32,630 bases of DNA, taken from NCBI GenBank assembly GCA_029883265.1, contig JAOUJM010000024.1, positions 1 through 32,630 on the forward strand. Direction: 5' to 3'. The translations under genes and the position numbers were made by a program. Of this stretch, positions 9,585-16,069 are shown piece by piece. The stretch comes from Gammaproteobacteria bacterium (GTDB lineage: Bacteria > Pseudomonadota > Gammaproteobacteria > S012-40). The notes beneath the pieces are model-generated. The model searched no databases. It was not told the DNA's origin and saw nothing but the letters and a program-made list of their open reading frames with translations. Positions within the stretch are counted from its first letter, which is position 1. Each line of letters starts with the position of its first letter.

Positions 9585-11300
9585 TCAAGCATTTAGTCTG
9601 CGGTTAAGACGAACAAAACCCCAATACCCACCAAGAAAAACAATAAAAAGATACAGCGAGAACGCTGCAGGTCTAGCGCGCGTTTTCTTTGAAACTTTCA
9701 CGCTATCCCCACCCTTAATTATAGTACCTGGCAGCGGGAAATCGAGTGCCGCAATAAACCCATCGCTTAGCCTATCACCTTGATTATTAATACAAGAACC
9801 GAATTCACCGCATTGGCTATCGGGCGCGCCCGAGGAGCCTAATAAAGCCGAAAAGGTGCTGCCGCCCACGACGATATGATGTTGATTGTGGCTTAATGAA
9901 TGAATCTGATCGGCATCTTGGCCACCAAAATAGCTAGAGTAGAGTAATCGCGCTGGAACTTGGTTTTCTATTTTGAAAAATGCAATAAACCCATCGTTAT
10001 TATTATCGCATAATTGGTTTTCACCACAGGCCTGGTCATATGCATTGTCAGTGATAGCCAAGTTGGGTGATTCGGTCATTCCAACTACAAATAAGCGAGC
10101 ATCGCTGGCAATGCTCAAATGCAAAATAGCATCGTTGGAACGGCCGCCCCAATAGCTGGAATAAAGTAAGACACCGCCTGCAGCATGGGAAAATTTTGCA
10201 ATATACGCATCATTGTGTTGCTGTGAACCATTAAGCTGGCAAGGAGTGAAATCATCGCCACAACTTCGGTCGAATGCATGACGGGTGGTGGGAAGATTTT
10301 CTGAAGCGGTTTCACCAGCAATCCATAAATTACCCAGCTCATCAAGGCCTATTGTGTTTATGGTGTCATCGTGGAGGCCACCAAAATAGCCAGCAGTTTG
10401 CAAGGACTGATCATTTTTAGAAGCAATAACATTAAAGCGTGCAATAAAACCATCAAAACCACCTGCGAGTTGGGTTTGATAAGCGGATTTACTTGGTAAG
10501 TCGATTGAATTTGTATCGCCAGCAATGTGCACATGATCAAAAACGTCAATGGCAATGCTGTGGCTTTTATCGGTACCGCTACCGCCAAAATAACTGGTAT
10601 AAGCAGGCCTTGCGGCGGCATTACGCGTATCTAATTGCATAATAAATGCGTTGCTAGGGTTTTCACCATTTGTGCTGCAAATATTCTGCTCCAGGCAATT
10701 TTTTATAAAGGCATTATCTGAGGTGGGCAGATCTGTAGAATAGGTTTCACCACTAATATAAATCCGCTGTTGTTGATCGACTGCGATAGCATGCCCAAAA
10801 TCATTTGCACTGCCACCAAAATAAGTGGCGTACACGCGATCACCTGTATCTGAATCAAGCTTAAGGATAAAGGCATCCCATTGCCCTTGATGAATTTGTG
10901 CATCGTTGGTAATAGGAAAATCAGTTGAATTCGTTTCACCCACCACATAAATAAATCCACTTTCATCCAGTACCAATTGTCGAGCACTTTCATGCTCAGC
11001 ACCGCTAAAAAATTCTGTGAAAATAAGTTGCTGGTTATGCAAATGGTATTTTGCGACAAATGCATCTAATGTGGGTTGGCCATTGCTATGGTGGCGCATG
11101 CTTGAACCGACGGCGTAAATATATTCTTCGCCATTTTCTTCACGAATGTGTGTGTCATAAACCGTATCAAACTGATCTGCGCCAACATAAGTGAAAAAAT
11201 ATTGAATATCCGCTTGCGCCCAAGCAGTCGAGCTACTCAGCAATAGCATTAGGCCGATAATTGTGGCTTGATATGGAAATAAAAATCCGTTTTTTATCAT
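9585..11300 (-). CDS. SBBP-type beta-propeller repeat protein, exported and membrane-anchored
   Basis: A 571-residue exported protein with a signal peptide (MIKNGFLFPYQ to STAWAQA). I place the start at ATG 11300-11298 because AAGGA sits eight bases upstream; an in-frame start 33 bases earlier lacks such a site and would precede the signal peptide with charged residues. The body consists of about eight copies of a repeat with the pattern Y-x-S/T-Y-F/W-GG-x-x-x-D followed by a short I-x-x-D-x-x-G-x-x-x-I/V-x-G-x-T-x-S-x-x-L/F-P strand set, the SBBP (seven-bladed beta-propeller) signature. Four copies contain an insert with two cysteines (for example CGENQLCDNNNDGF), which suggests disulfides in the periplasm or outside. 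The C-terminus has a basic linker, one membrane segment (FSLYLFIVFLGGYWGFV) and RLNRRLNA, like a sorting or anchor tail. Function unknown. A TolC-type gene lies 47 bases upstream on the same strand, so the two may be co-transcribed. Confidence 0.8.
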   Translation of the reverse strand: MIKNGFLFPYQATIIGLMLLLSSSTAWAQADIQYFFTYVGADQFDTVYDTHIREENGEEYIYAVGSSMRHHSNGQPTLDAFVAKYHLHNQQLIFTEFFSGAEHESARQLVLDESGFIYVVGETNSTDFPITNDAQIHQGQWDAFILKLDSDTGDRVYATYFGGSANDFGHAIAVDQQQRIYISGETYSTDLPTSDNAFIKNCLEQNICSTNGENPSNAFIMQLDTRNAAARPAYTSYFGGSGTDKSHSIAIDVFDHVHIAGDTNSIDLPSKSAYQTQLAGGFDGFIARFNVIASKNDQSLQTAGYFGGLHDDTINTIGLDELGNLWIAGETASENLPTTRHAFDRSCGDDFTPCQLNGSQQHNDAYIAKFSHAAGGVLLYSSYWGGRSNDAILHLSIASDARLFVVGMTESPNLAITDNAYDQACGENQLCDNNNDGFIAFFKIENQVPARLLYSSYFGGQDADQIHSLSHNQHHIVVGGSTFSALLGSSGAPDSQCGEFGSCINNQGDRLSDGFIAALDFPLPGTIIKGGDSVKVSKKTRARPAAFSLYLFIVFLGGYWGFVRLNRRLNA

Positions 11301-11347
11301 TATCCCGTCCTTACTTCTAAGTATAGCAAGCACGGGTTAGATATAAA

Positions 11348-12685
11348 TTAAGACTTTTGTAAAAAACGATTTAATTCGACTAAATCACGCTCATCAAGAA
11401 TACCGGCGTGAGCTTTTAACTGCAATTGGGTGAGTAGTGCCTGATAACGGCTAGTTGCGAGCTGATTTTGTGTCGTAAATACTTGTTGTTGTGCATCGAG
11501 TAAATCCAGATTCGTGCGCAAGCCAACTTCCAAACCTTTTTGTGTGGCGTGTAACACGCTCATACTTGTTTCCAAAGCGCGTTCGTATGCATTGATCCGT
11601 TGAAACGCGGTTTTTGCGCTTGACCATAAAGTTTGGGTTTTTAATGACGCATCCAGTTGTGCCTGACGTAAAATATTTTTTGCATAATTGACCAATGCCG
11701 CCTGTTGGCGTTTATTGGCCATGTTTTCGCCGCCCGAAAATAAGGGCAGGCTCATGCTCACACCAAATTGTAAATTTCCGCTATTCACTTGGCTATTGGC
11801 AAACGTGGAAAATTGATTTTGAAACGCCTGTGAAGCAGTAAACGCTACTTGAGGGATCATTTTGCCAAAAGCGGCTTGATGTTTTTGTTGAGCGATTTTC
11901 AGTTCTAGTTGGCTTAATCGAATGTCTACATTATTGGTTTCGACCTGTTGTTGCCAAAAATCGATTTCTTTGTCATTGATGACAGCAAGATTTTGCGACA
12001 CGTCAAGTTTGGCAAGCCGCGAAACATTTTGCTTAATCAATAAGGAAAGATTGCTTTGACTGATATCTCGTAAATTTTGTGCATCGATTTCTTCGGCAAT
12101 CGCCAATTCAAAACGAGATTGTGCTTCTAGTTTATCCGTGATGGCGGTAGAACCAATTTTAAACGACAAATTCGCACGTTGTAAAGCTTGCTCAAATGCA
12201 TTTTTTTTGGCAACAATGGCGCGTAAACTATCCTGTGCTTGTAAATATGCAAAATAAGCACTCGCGATTTTTAACAGAAAGGTTTGCTGTTGCTGCTGAA
12301 AATTAAGCGCTGCTTGTTGTTGTTGCAATTGCGCTTCTCTGAAACTCAACCAAGCGTCGCTATCAAACAACGCTTGTTTCAGACTCAATGACAATCCGTA
12401 TCGACTGGATTGACTGTCAACATCTGTACGGGAAGCATCGTCTGGATAATCCAAGCTAGCTTTGTCTAAACCGTAATCGGCATTTAGATCAATTTGTGGC
12501 AGTAGTTTGGCGCGTCCCTGAGTTTCTATTTGTTGGCCAGCCTGGTGTTGAAACTGAGCTGCTTGCAAAGTGGGGTCGTATTGTTTGGCTAGGGACAATA
12601 CATCAAGTAGATCCAGTTGAGTGGCATCCTGGCTCATCGAGGCAGGGCTGATACTAACAATGAACAAGAAAACTAAAAAACGCAT
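11348..12685 (-). CDS. TolC-family outer membrane efflux/secretion channel
   Basis: A 445-residue outer-membrane factor of the TolC family. I start it at ATG 12685, which gives a proper signal peptide (MRFLVFLFIVSISPASMSQ); the longer frame begins with a TTG and 21 extra non-signal residues. The mature protein begins LDLLDVLSLAKQYDPTLQAAQ, typical of TolC repeat 1, with LLPQIDLNADYG next. The second structural repeat starts near NNVDIRLSQLELKIAQQKHQAAFGKMIPQVAF. Long Gln/Ala-rich coiled-coil helices lie between the barrel strands, and the conserved R-x-N-L-D-L-L-D-A-Q-Q element is near the end. Such trimers form the outer-membrane duct for type I secretion or drug export, but no inner-membrane partner is in the window. 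The SBBP gene follows 47 bases downstream. No strong ribosome-binding site is seen at the chosen start. Confidence 0.87.
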   Translation of the reverse strand: MRFLVFLFIVSISPASMSQDATQLDLLDVLSLAKQYDPTLQAAQFQHQAGQQIETQGRAKLLPQIDLNADYGLDKASLDYPDDASRTDVDSQSSRYGLSLSLKQALFDSDAWLSFREAQLQQQQAALNFQQQQQTFLLKIASAYFAYLQAQDSLRAIVAKKNAFEQALQRANLSFKIGSTAITDKLEAQSRFELAIAEEIDAQNLRDISQSNLSLLIKQNVSRLAKLDVSQNLAVINDKEIDFWQQQVETNNVDIRLSQLELKIAQQKHQAAFGKMIPQVAFTASQAFQNQFSTFANSQVNSGNLQFGVSMSLPLFSGGENMANKRQQAALVNYAKNILRQAQLDASLKTQTLWSSAKTAFQRINAYERALETSMSVLHATQKGLEVGLRTNLDLLDAQQQVFTTQNQLATSRYQALLTQLQLKAHAGILDERDLVELNRFLQKS

Positions 12686-12786
12686 AGGGTTTAAATCACA
12701 TTGGTTAAACAGAGCATGGAGTATAGCTTGACGCGAGGTTTTGACCAATTATTCGTTTATTAAATTAATTAAATCAGATAATCGAA

Positions 12787-12814
12787 TTGACACTACAGGC
12801 TTTTCATACATAAT
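12787..12814 (+). promoter_or_regulatory. Sigma70-type promoter for the 12845 membrane-protein gene
   Basis: A perfect -35 box TTGACA (12787-12792) is followed after 16 bases by CATAAT (12809-12814), five of six to the -10 consensus. Transcription would start near 12821 and give a short leader with the ribosome-binding site AAGG before the ATG at 12845. This is seen directly in the sequence; activity is inferred. Confidence 0.7.
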
Positions 12815-12844
12815 TAAATCAGCCACTTAACTCAAGGTACAGGG

Positions 12845-13672
12845 ATGAACGAACTATTACAGAATCCTGCGATACAGTCAGGTATACTTCCGGGTATTCT
12901 CGCTTTTGTTATTGGTTTAGCACTTTCCCGGTTTCACCCTTGGTCAGGTTTTGCAGTGATTGCAGGGTTTTGGTTGAGTATTGATTTAACCATTGGCTTT
13001 CAACTAGACCCATTAACCTCAACACGAAAAATTATTGTTCTGAGTTTTTTTGCAGCTTTTTTCGCTGTGATTATTCAGATTGTTGCGTTTAATCAACGAA
13101 TTTTGAAACTATTTCTTGCAGCGCTGGTCTTGTTAGCGATCTTCTGGATGGTTTGGCCAGTGCTCGAACGCAAAGAACTAGCTGAGGCGATTGTTTTTTC
13201 TACAGCACTAATTATTTATAGCCTGGTATTTTTTTTCGGCCTACTGGCATTACAGAAACATCCAGTAATCAGTGCAAGCTCTGCAATTTTGCTGTCGGGT
13301 TTTAGCATCGGTTTTAGTGCCTTGCTAGGTGCATCAGCTTTACTTGGTCAATCAGCTATTGCTATTGGCGCCGCCGCGACTGCATTTGTCATGGTTCAGG
13401 TGCTGGTTAAAAATAAACAAGACTCGGCGTATATATTGCCTGTGTCCAGCGGTTTGGTTTTGTGTTTGCTCAGCGTTGCAATGGTGGTTTACGCCAAAGT
13501 GCCATGGTATTGCTTGATTTTTATTGCCATGATTCCTTGGTTGAGCCTGATACGTTTGAGTGAATCCTATAGTTTAGGAACCAAACTCAGTTTGAAAATA
13601 GCCATGTTAAGTTTACCTGCCATTTTAAGTGTTGTATTAACTTGGCAGTCAGAAGGTCCAGTTCCTTATTAG
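12845..13672 (+). CDS. Multi-pass inner membrane protein of unknown function
   Basis: A 275-residue, very hydrophobic protein with about eight or nine predicted membrane helices and almost no soluble part. The first helix is preceded by MNELLQNPAIQSG. Loops are short, the longest being around HPWSG, QLDPLTSTRK and ERKELAEAI. No motif for a known transporter or enzyme is evident to me. It has a clear promoter upstream and an AAGGTACAGGG ribosome-binding region. The YceI gene starts 31 bases after its stop on the same strand, so the two probably form an operon, and a link to envelope or isoprenoid-related functions can only be guessed from that neighbour. Real gene: confident. Function: not recognised. 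Confidence 0.75.
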   Translation: MNELLQNPAIQSGILPGILAFVIGLALSRFHPWSGFAVIAGFWLSIDLTIGFQLDPLTSTRKIIVLSFFAAFFAVIIQIVAFNQRILKLFLAALVLLAIFWMVWPVLERKELAEAIVFSTALIIYSLVFFFGLLALQKHPVISASSAILLSGFSIGFSALLGASALLGQSAIAIGAAATAFVMVQVLVKNKQDSAYILPVSSGLVLCLLSVAMVVYAKVPWYCLIFIAMIPWLSLIRLSESYSLGTKLSLKIAMLSLPAILSVVLTWQSEGPVPY

Positions 13673-13703
13673 TTTGGTTTTCTTTTTAGAAAGGAGAAGA
13701 AAG

Positions 13704-14273
13704 TTGCGTAGATTTGTATTATTTGTTTTAAGTGGTTTGTTTATTGTCAGCCTTAATCCGGTTTTTGCTGCCACTTATAATCTTGATCCCACTCATACTT
13801 ACCCTAATTTCACAGTTAGTCATTTAGGCTATTCGACCATGCATGGGCGTTTTGGTGCGACCAAGGGCACCATGGAATTGGATTTAGATAAAGGTACCGG
13901 TTCAGTCTCGGTGGTTATTGAAGCCAAGTCCATCGACACAGGATTTCATAAACGAGATGAGCATTTGCGTTCACCCGACTTTTTTAATGTGAATGAATTT
14001 CCTGAAATTACATTTAAATCGACTAAAGTAAAATTTAAAGGCGATTCAAAAGCACAAGTTGATGGCGATTTAACCATTATGGGTGTGACTAAAAACGTGA
14101 GTCTAATGGTTCATCATATTCGTTGTGCCATACACCCTTTTAACAAAAAAGAAGTGTGTGGATTTGATGCGACTACTAGCATAAAACGCTCAGATTTCGG
14201 CATGAAATTTGGTTTACCTGCAATAGGTGACGATATTGCAATCTCGCTTGAAGTCGAAGGCGTTAGACAATAA
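13704..14273 (+). CDS. YceI family periplasmic protein
   Basis: A 189-residue YceI-like protein, an eight-stranded lipocalin-like barrel that in homologues binds a polyisoprenoid. The start is set at TTG 13704 because AAGGAG (13691-13696) is seven bases upstream and translation from there gives a standard signal peptide (MRRFVLFVLSGLFIVSLNPVFA). An in-frame ATG at 13674 would add ten residues and lacks a site. The mature part shows YNLDPTHTYPNFTVSHLGYSTMHGRF, the KRDEHLRSPDFFNVNEFPEITFKST block and the GDLTIMGVTKNVSL block, all hallmarks of the family. Length compares well with E. coli YceI (191). It probably forms an operon with the upstream membrane protein. Two cysteines (in IRCAIH and KKEVCGFD) could form a disulfide. 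Family assignment is secure; ligand is inferred. Confidence 0.9.
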   Translation: MRRFVLFVLSGLFIVSLNPVFAATYNLDPTHTYPNFTVSHLGYSTMHGRFGATKGTMELDLDKGTGSVSVVIEAKSIDTGFHKRDEHLRSPDFFNVNEFPEITFKSTKVKFKGDSKAQVDGDLTIMGVTKNVSLMVHHIRCAIHPFNKKEVCGFDATTSIKRSDFGMKFGLPAIGDDIAISLEVEGVRQ

Positions 14274-14291
14274 TCGAATTTGTAATCGATC

Positions 14292-14317
14292 ATGGAGCGG
14301 TGTTCACATCGCTCCAT
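14292..14317 (+). terminator. Hairpin after yceI, possibly a terminator or a start-codon switch
   Basis: ATGGAGCG (14292-14299) and CGCTCCAT (14310-14317) form a perfect 8-bp stem with a 10-base loop, followed by only a short T-rich tail (TTATT). The first arm is repeated exactly at 14344-14351, which contains the start codon of the next gene, so the second arm could pair with either copy. As a terminator it is weak because it lacks a U-run. Confidence 0.45.
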
Positions 14318-14343
14318 TTATTCACAATGGATGGTGTTAGCCA

Positions 14344-14709
14344 ATGGAGCGGCTGGATTTAAAGATTGGTTCTGTTTCATTGATTGAAAACAATATTACA
14401 GAAATTCATTTTTACCCACACCATGAGTTGCAGATCGATGAAGTAAAACATTTGACGGAGATTTGTGCTGAATATACTCAAGGCATAAATCCCTTAATCG
14501 TCATAATCCCGCATGATTTTTCTATTAGTTTTAACGCTATTCGCCATGCAGCTAAAGCAAAAACTACCAAAAAAGTCGCTATTGTATTCGCCAAACCGGC
14601 CATGATGAGCATGTTTAACGTTGTGAGCAGTGTTCTTAAACGTTTTAATGCCGCTTACGAAACCCGTGGTTTTCATACTAAAAGTGATGCATTAAAATGG
14701 TTATGCTGA
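14344..14709 (+). CDS. STAS-like (SpoIIAA-type) protein of unknown function
   Basis: A 121-residue soluble protein with the layout of the small STAS/SpoIIAA-like family: an N-terminal strand pair (VSLIENNITEIHFYP), a helix (IDEVKHLTEICAEYT), a strand (NPLIVIIP), a helix (FNAIRHAAKAKTT), a strand (KKVAIVFAKPAM), a helix (MSMFNVVSSVLKRF) and the ending ETRGFHTKSDALKWL, which is the usual final F-x-x-x-x-x-A-x-x-W-L motif. Such proteins act in protein-protein interaction or anti-anti-sigma-like roles, but no phosphorylatable Ser in a DSSG-like context is present. The ribosome-binding site is poor (GGATGG 13 bases upstream), and the start codon lies in a sequence that can pair with the upstream hairpin arm. 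Fold by pattern: moderate. Function: unknown. Confidence 0.65.
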   Translation: MERLDLKIGSVSLIENNITEIHFYPHHELQIDEVKHLTEICAEYTQGINPLIVIIPHDFSISFNAIRHAAKAKTTKKVAIVFAKPAMMSMFNVVSSVLKRFNAAYETRGFHTKSDALKWLC

Positions 14710-14744
14710 ATAAAAAATGTTCACTTGGTTTTGAAAAACTTGTT

Positions 14745-14763
14745 CATGTTATGCACATGTTAT
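14745..14763. promoter_or_regulatory. Direct repeat CATGTTAT x2 with 11-base period, possible RHH operator
   Basis: CATGTTAT occurs at 14745-14752 and again at 14756-14763, exactly one helical turn apart. It overlaps a TATAAA -10-like box (14761-14766) upstream of a ribbon-helix-helix gene. RHH proteins commonly bind tandem short sites spaced about one turn apart, so autoregulation is plausible but inferred. Confidence 0.4.
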
Positions 14764-14798
14764 AAACTTAATTAAGATTACATCCACGGAGGCTATTT

Positions 14799-15071
14799 AT
14801 GGCGCTTGCTATTAAAAACCTTAATAAAGCAGATATACGCACTGTCGTGATGTTAAGAGATGCACAACATCAAAAGATTAAAACATTGGCTAGACAACAA
14901 AATGTATCGGCGGCTGAAATTATTCGCCAAGCGATCGATGCTTATGATCCGGATCAGCTAGACTTAGAAACCATGGCGGACGCGGCTATTTTGTCATTCA
15001 AGGAAGCCATTGAAAAAGTGGATGCCGTGGCCCATGAACTCGAAATTACGCGGGCACAACTAGAGAAATAG
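14799..15071 (+). CDS. Ribbon-helix-helix (CopG-like) DNA-binding protein
   Basis: A 90-residue protein. Residues about 15-50 fit a ribbon-helix-helix domain: a strand (RTVVMLRDAQ), helix A (HQKIKTLARQQN) and helix B after the turn (VSAAEIIRQAIDAYD). The C-terminal part (LDLETMADAAILSFKEAIEKVDAVAHELEITRAQLEK) is a long amphipathic, probably coiled-coil helix. The ATG has a strong ribosome-binding site (GGAGG eight bases before). The next gene starts four bases after its stop, so they form a pair. A direct repeat with 11-base spacing lies upstream. This could be the antitoxin-like part of a two-gene module, but the partner does not look like a known toxin. Domain call is good, role unknown. 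Confidence 0.75.
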   Translation: MALAIKNLNKADIRTVVMLRDAQHQKIKTLARQQNVSAAEIIRQAIDAYDPDQLDLETMADAAILSFKEAIEKVDAVAHELEITRAQLEK

Positions 15072-15075
15072 CTCG

Positions 15076-15273
15076 ATGGCTGTTAGTGAAAAAATATTAG
15101 AAATGTTACGCAGCTCCATGATTCTGTCAGACAAAGTCGGGCGTATCACTGATGAAGTCAAGGCCCTGAGCGAAGATGTGCGCCAATTGGATCGTCGCAT
15201 TGTGCGCTTAGAAACTTATGTCGAAATTGGCAATAAACAGCGAGCCAATAATCCTATTTTAGAAAATTCATAA
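15076..15273 (+). CDS. Small coiled-coil protein paired with the RHH gene
   Basis: A 65-residue protein, nearly all helical. The N-terminus reads MAVSEKILEMLRSSMILSDKVGRI. It is followed by heptad-like spacing through DEVKALSEDVRQLDRRIVRLETYVEI, a short coiled coil. The polar tail (KQRANNPILENS) ends in a 9-base tandem repeat. It is separated from the RHH gene by four bases and so is translated from the same message. I do not recognise the family. No catalytic residues, no signal peptide and no membrane segment are seen. It may form a complex with the RHH protein through the latter's helical C-terminus, which is an inference from order and fold only. Confidence 0.65.
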   Translation: MAVSEKILEMLRSSMILSDKVGRITDEVKALSEDVRQLDRRIVRLETYVEIGNKQRANNPILENS

Positions 15274-15289
15274 AATTCATAAAATTCAC
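15263..15289 (+). repeat. Three tandem copies of a 9-base unit over a stop codon
   Basis: AAAATTCAT at 15263-15271 and 15272-15280, then AAAATTCAC at 15281-15289. The unit contains the TAA of the preceding gene, so two in-frame stops (15271-15273 and 15280-15282) follow each other nine bases apart. It probably arose by slippage. Confidence 0.8.
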
Positions 15290-15296
15290 ACCAGGT

Positions 15297-15323
15297 CTTG
15301 TTTGTGAATTCACCACAAATAAG
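15297..15323 (+). terminator. Hairpin after the RHH/coiled-coil pair, possible terminator
   Basis: The arms at 15297-15306 (CTTGTTTGTG) and 15314-15323 (CACAAATAAG) pair over ten positions with one G-U, around a 7-base loop. There is no U-run after it on the plus strand, so it is a weak intrinsic terminator or a processing element. Confidence 0.35.
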
Positions 15324-15478
15324 GCATAACACAATCCTCGAAAAAATAATCGCCATTTCGCCTATGCGCTGAAATGCATCTTGTGATGTAAGCCTTAGCT
15401 ACCGGATTAAATCCCTCAAGTGACAGCATCAAGGTTTCGATACAAGCAAATAATCATTCAATCTTCAAGGAGAAGAAA

Positions 15479-15610
15479 ATGAAAAGCAAAATAGTGACTG
15501 TATTGTTTATGCTACTCTTTATTACCAGCCTCAATGCCTGTATGAATGGCAATAAAAATACCAAGAAAAATGATTCTGGGCCAGCGTTGACCAATATTCT
15601 TAAAAAATAG
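15479..15610 (+). CDS. Very small lipoprotein (43 residues)
   Basis: ATG at 15479 to TAG at 15610 encodes 43 residues beginning MKSKIVTVLFMLLFITSLN and then ACMNGNKN. Residues 1-20 are a type II signal peptide ending in a lipobox (LNAC, lipid-modified Cys21). The mature chain is only 23 residues, Lys/Asn-rich and ending LTNILKK. The ribosome-binding site AAGGAG is eight bases before the ATG and is among the best in the window, which supports a true gene. The mature form would be a lipid-anchored peptide in the inner or outer membrane; Met at +2 does not give an inner-membrane retention signal. I do not recognise a family. It ends just before the MerR-type promoter of the metal operon, so it is probably transcribed separately. 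Confidence 0.65.
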   Translation: MKSKIVTVLFMLLFITSLNACMNGNKNTKKNDSGPALTNILKK

Positions 15611-15627
15611 AACTCGTTGAATCAAAC

Positions 15628-15658
15628 TTGACTTGGTAGCAGGTCCAAGGTTTACTCT
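15628..15658 (+). promoter_or_regulatory. MerR/CueR-type promoter of the metal operon
   Basis: The -35 box TTGACT (15628-15633) and -10-like TACTCT (15653-15658) are separated by 19 bases instead of 17. The spacer holds the inverted repeat CTTGG (15632-15636) N8 CCAAG (15645-15649), followed by GTTTA. The geometry parallels CueR- and MerR-activated promoters, where the regulator dimer binds between boxes set too far apart. The regulator gene is not in the window. The first gene starts at 15694. Confidence 0.6.
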
Positions 15659-15693
15659 ATGCCAGCAATAGTGTTTTAGGGGTTTGTTTACAG

Positions 15694-16011
15694 GTGACTA
15701 AAAAATCCATTCTAATCTGCTTCGTTATTGTAACCTTGCTCAATAGCAGCATTAGTTTTGCGTTAATGTCTGTACAATCTTCTGCCATGTCCGAGCAGAA
15801 CCCAAATATTCACCAACATATGTCAGATACATCACAACCTATGTCCACAATGGATGATTGTGAGCTAAAGTGCGGTTCATGTGCACATTGTATCAGCTTG
15901 CTCAGTGATCATGAACAAGTGCAATATTTTCCAAGCAACAATAACTTTTTAATCGATTCTCTCGTAGCAAATTCTCTAATACCTAGCGTAGAATTAAAAC
16001 CCCCGCGTTAA
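15694..16011 (+). CDS. Exported Cys/His/Met-rich small protein, first gene of the metal operon
   Basis: A 105-residue exported protein starting at a GTG. Residues 1 to about 23 are a signal peptide (MTKKSILICFVIVTLLNSSISFA). The mature part contains several potential metal ligands: MSVQSSAMSEQNPNIHQHMSD, QPMSTMDDCELKCGSCAHC (Cys-x3-Cys-x2-Cys-x2-Cys) and DHEQV. It ends VELKPPR, like the small DUF2946-type or copper-resistance leader proteins often found first in copper gene clusters. A role as a periplasmic copper or zinc ligand is inferred. It is 58 bases upstream of the multicopper oxidase gene and directly downstream of the MerR-type promoter. No enzymatic motif is seen. The ribosome-binding site is weak (AGGGG, about 12 bases away). 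Confidence 0.65.
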   Translation: MTKKSILICFVIVTLLNSSISFALMSVQSSAMSEQNPNIHQHMSDTSQPMSTMDDCELKCGSCAHCISLLSDHEQVQYFPSNNNFLIDSLVANSLIPSVELKPPR

Positions 16012-16069
16012 AACATTCCAACAGATTTAGTTTGTATTTTGTTCTTAGTTTTGAATAAAGGAAAGTTTT

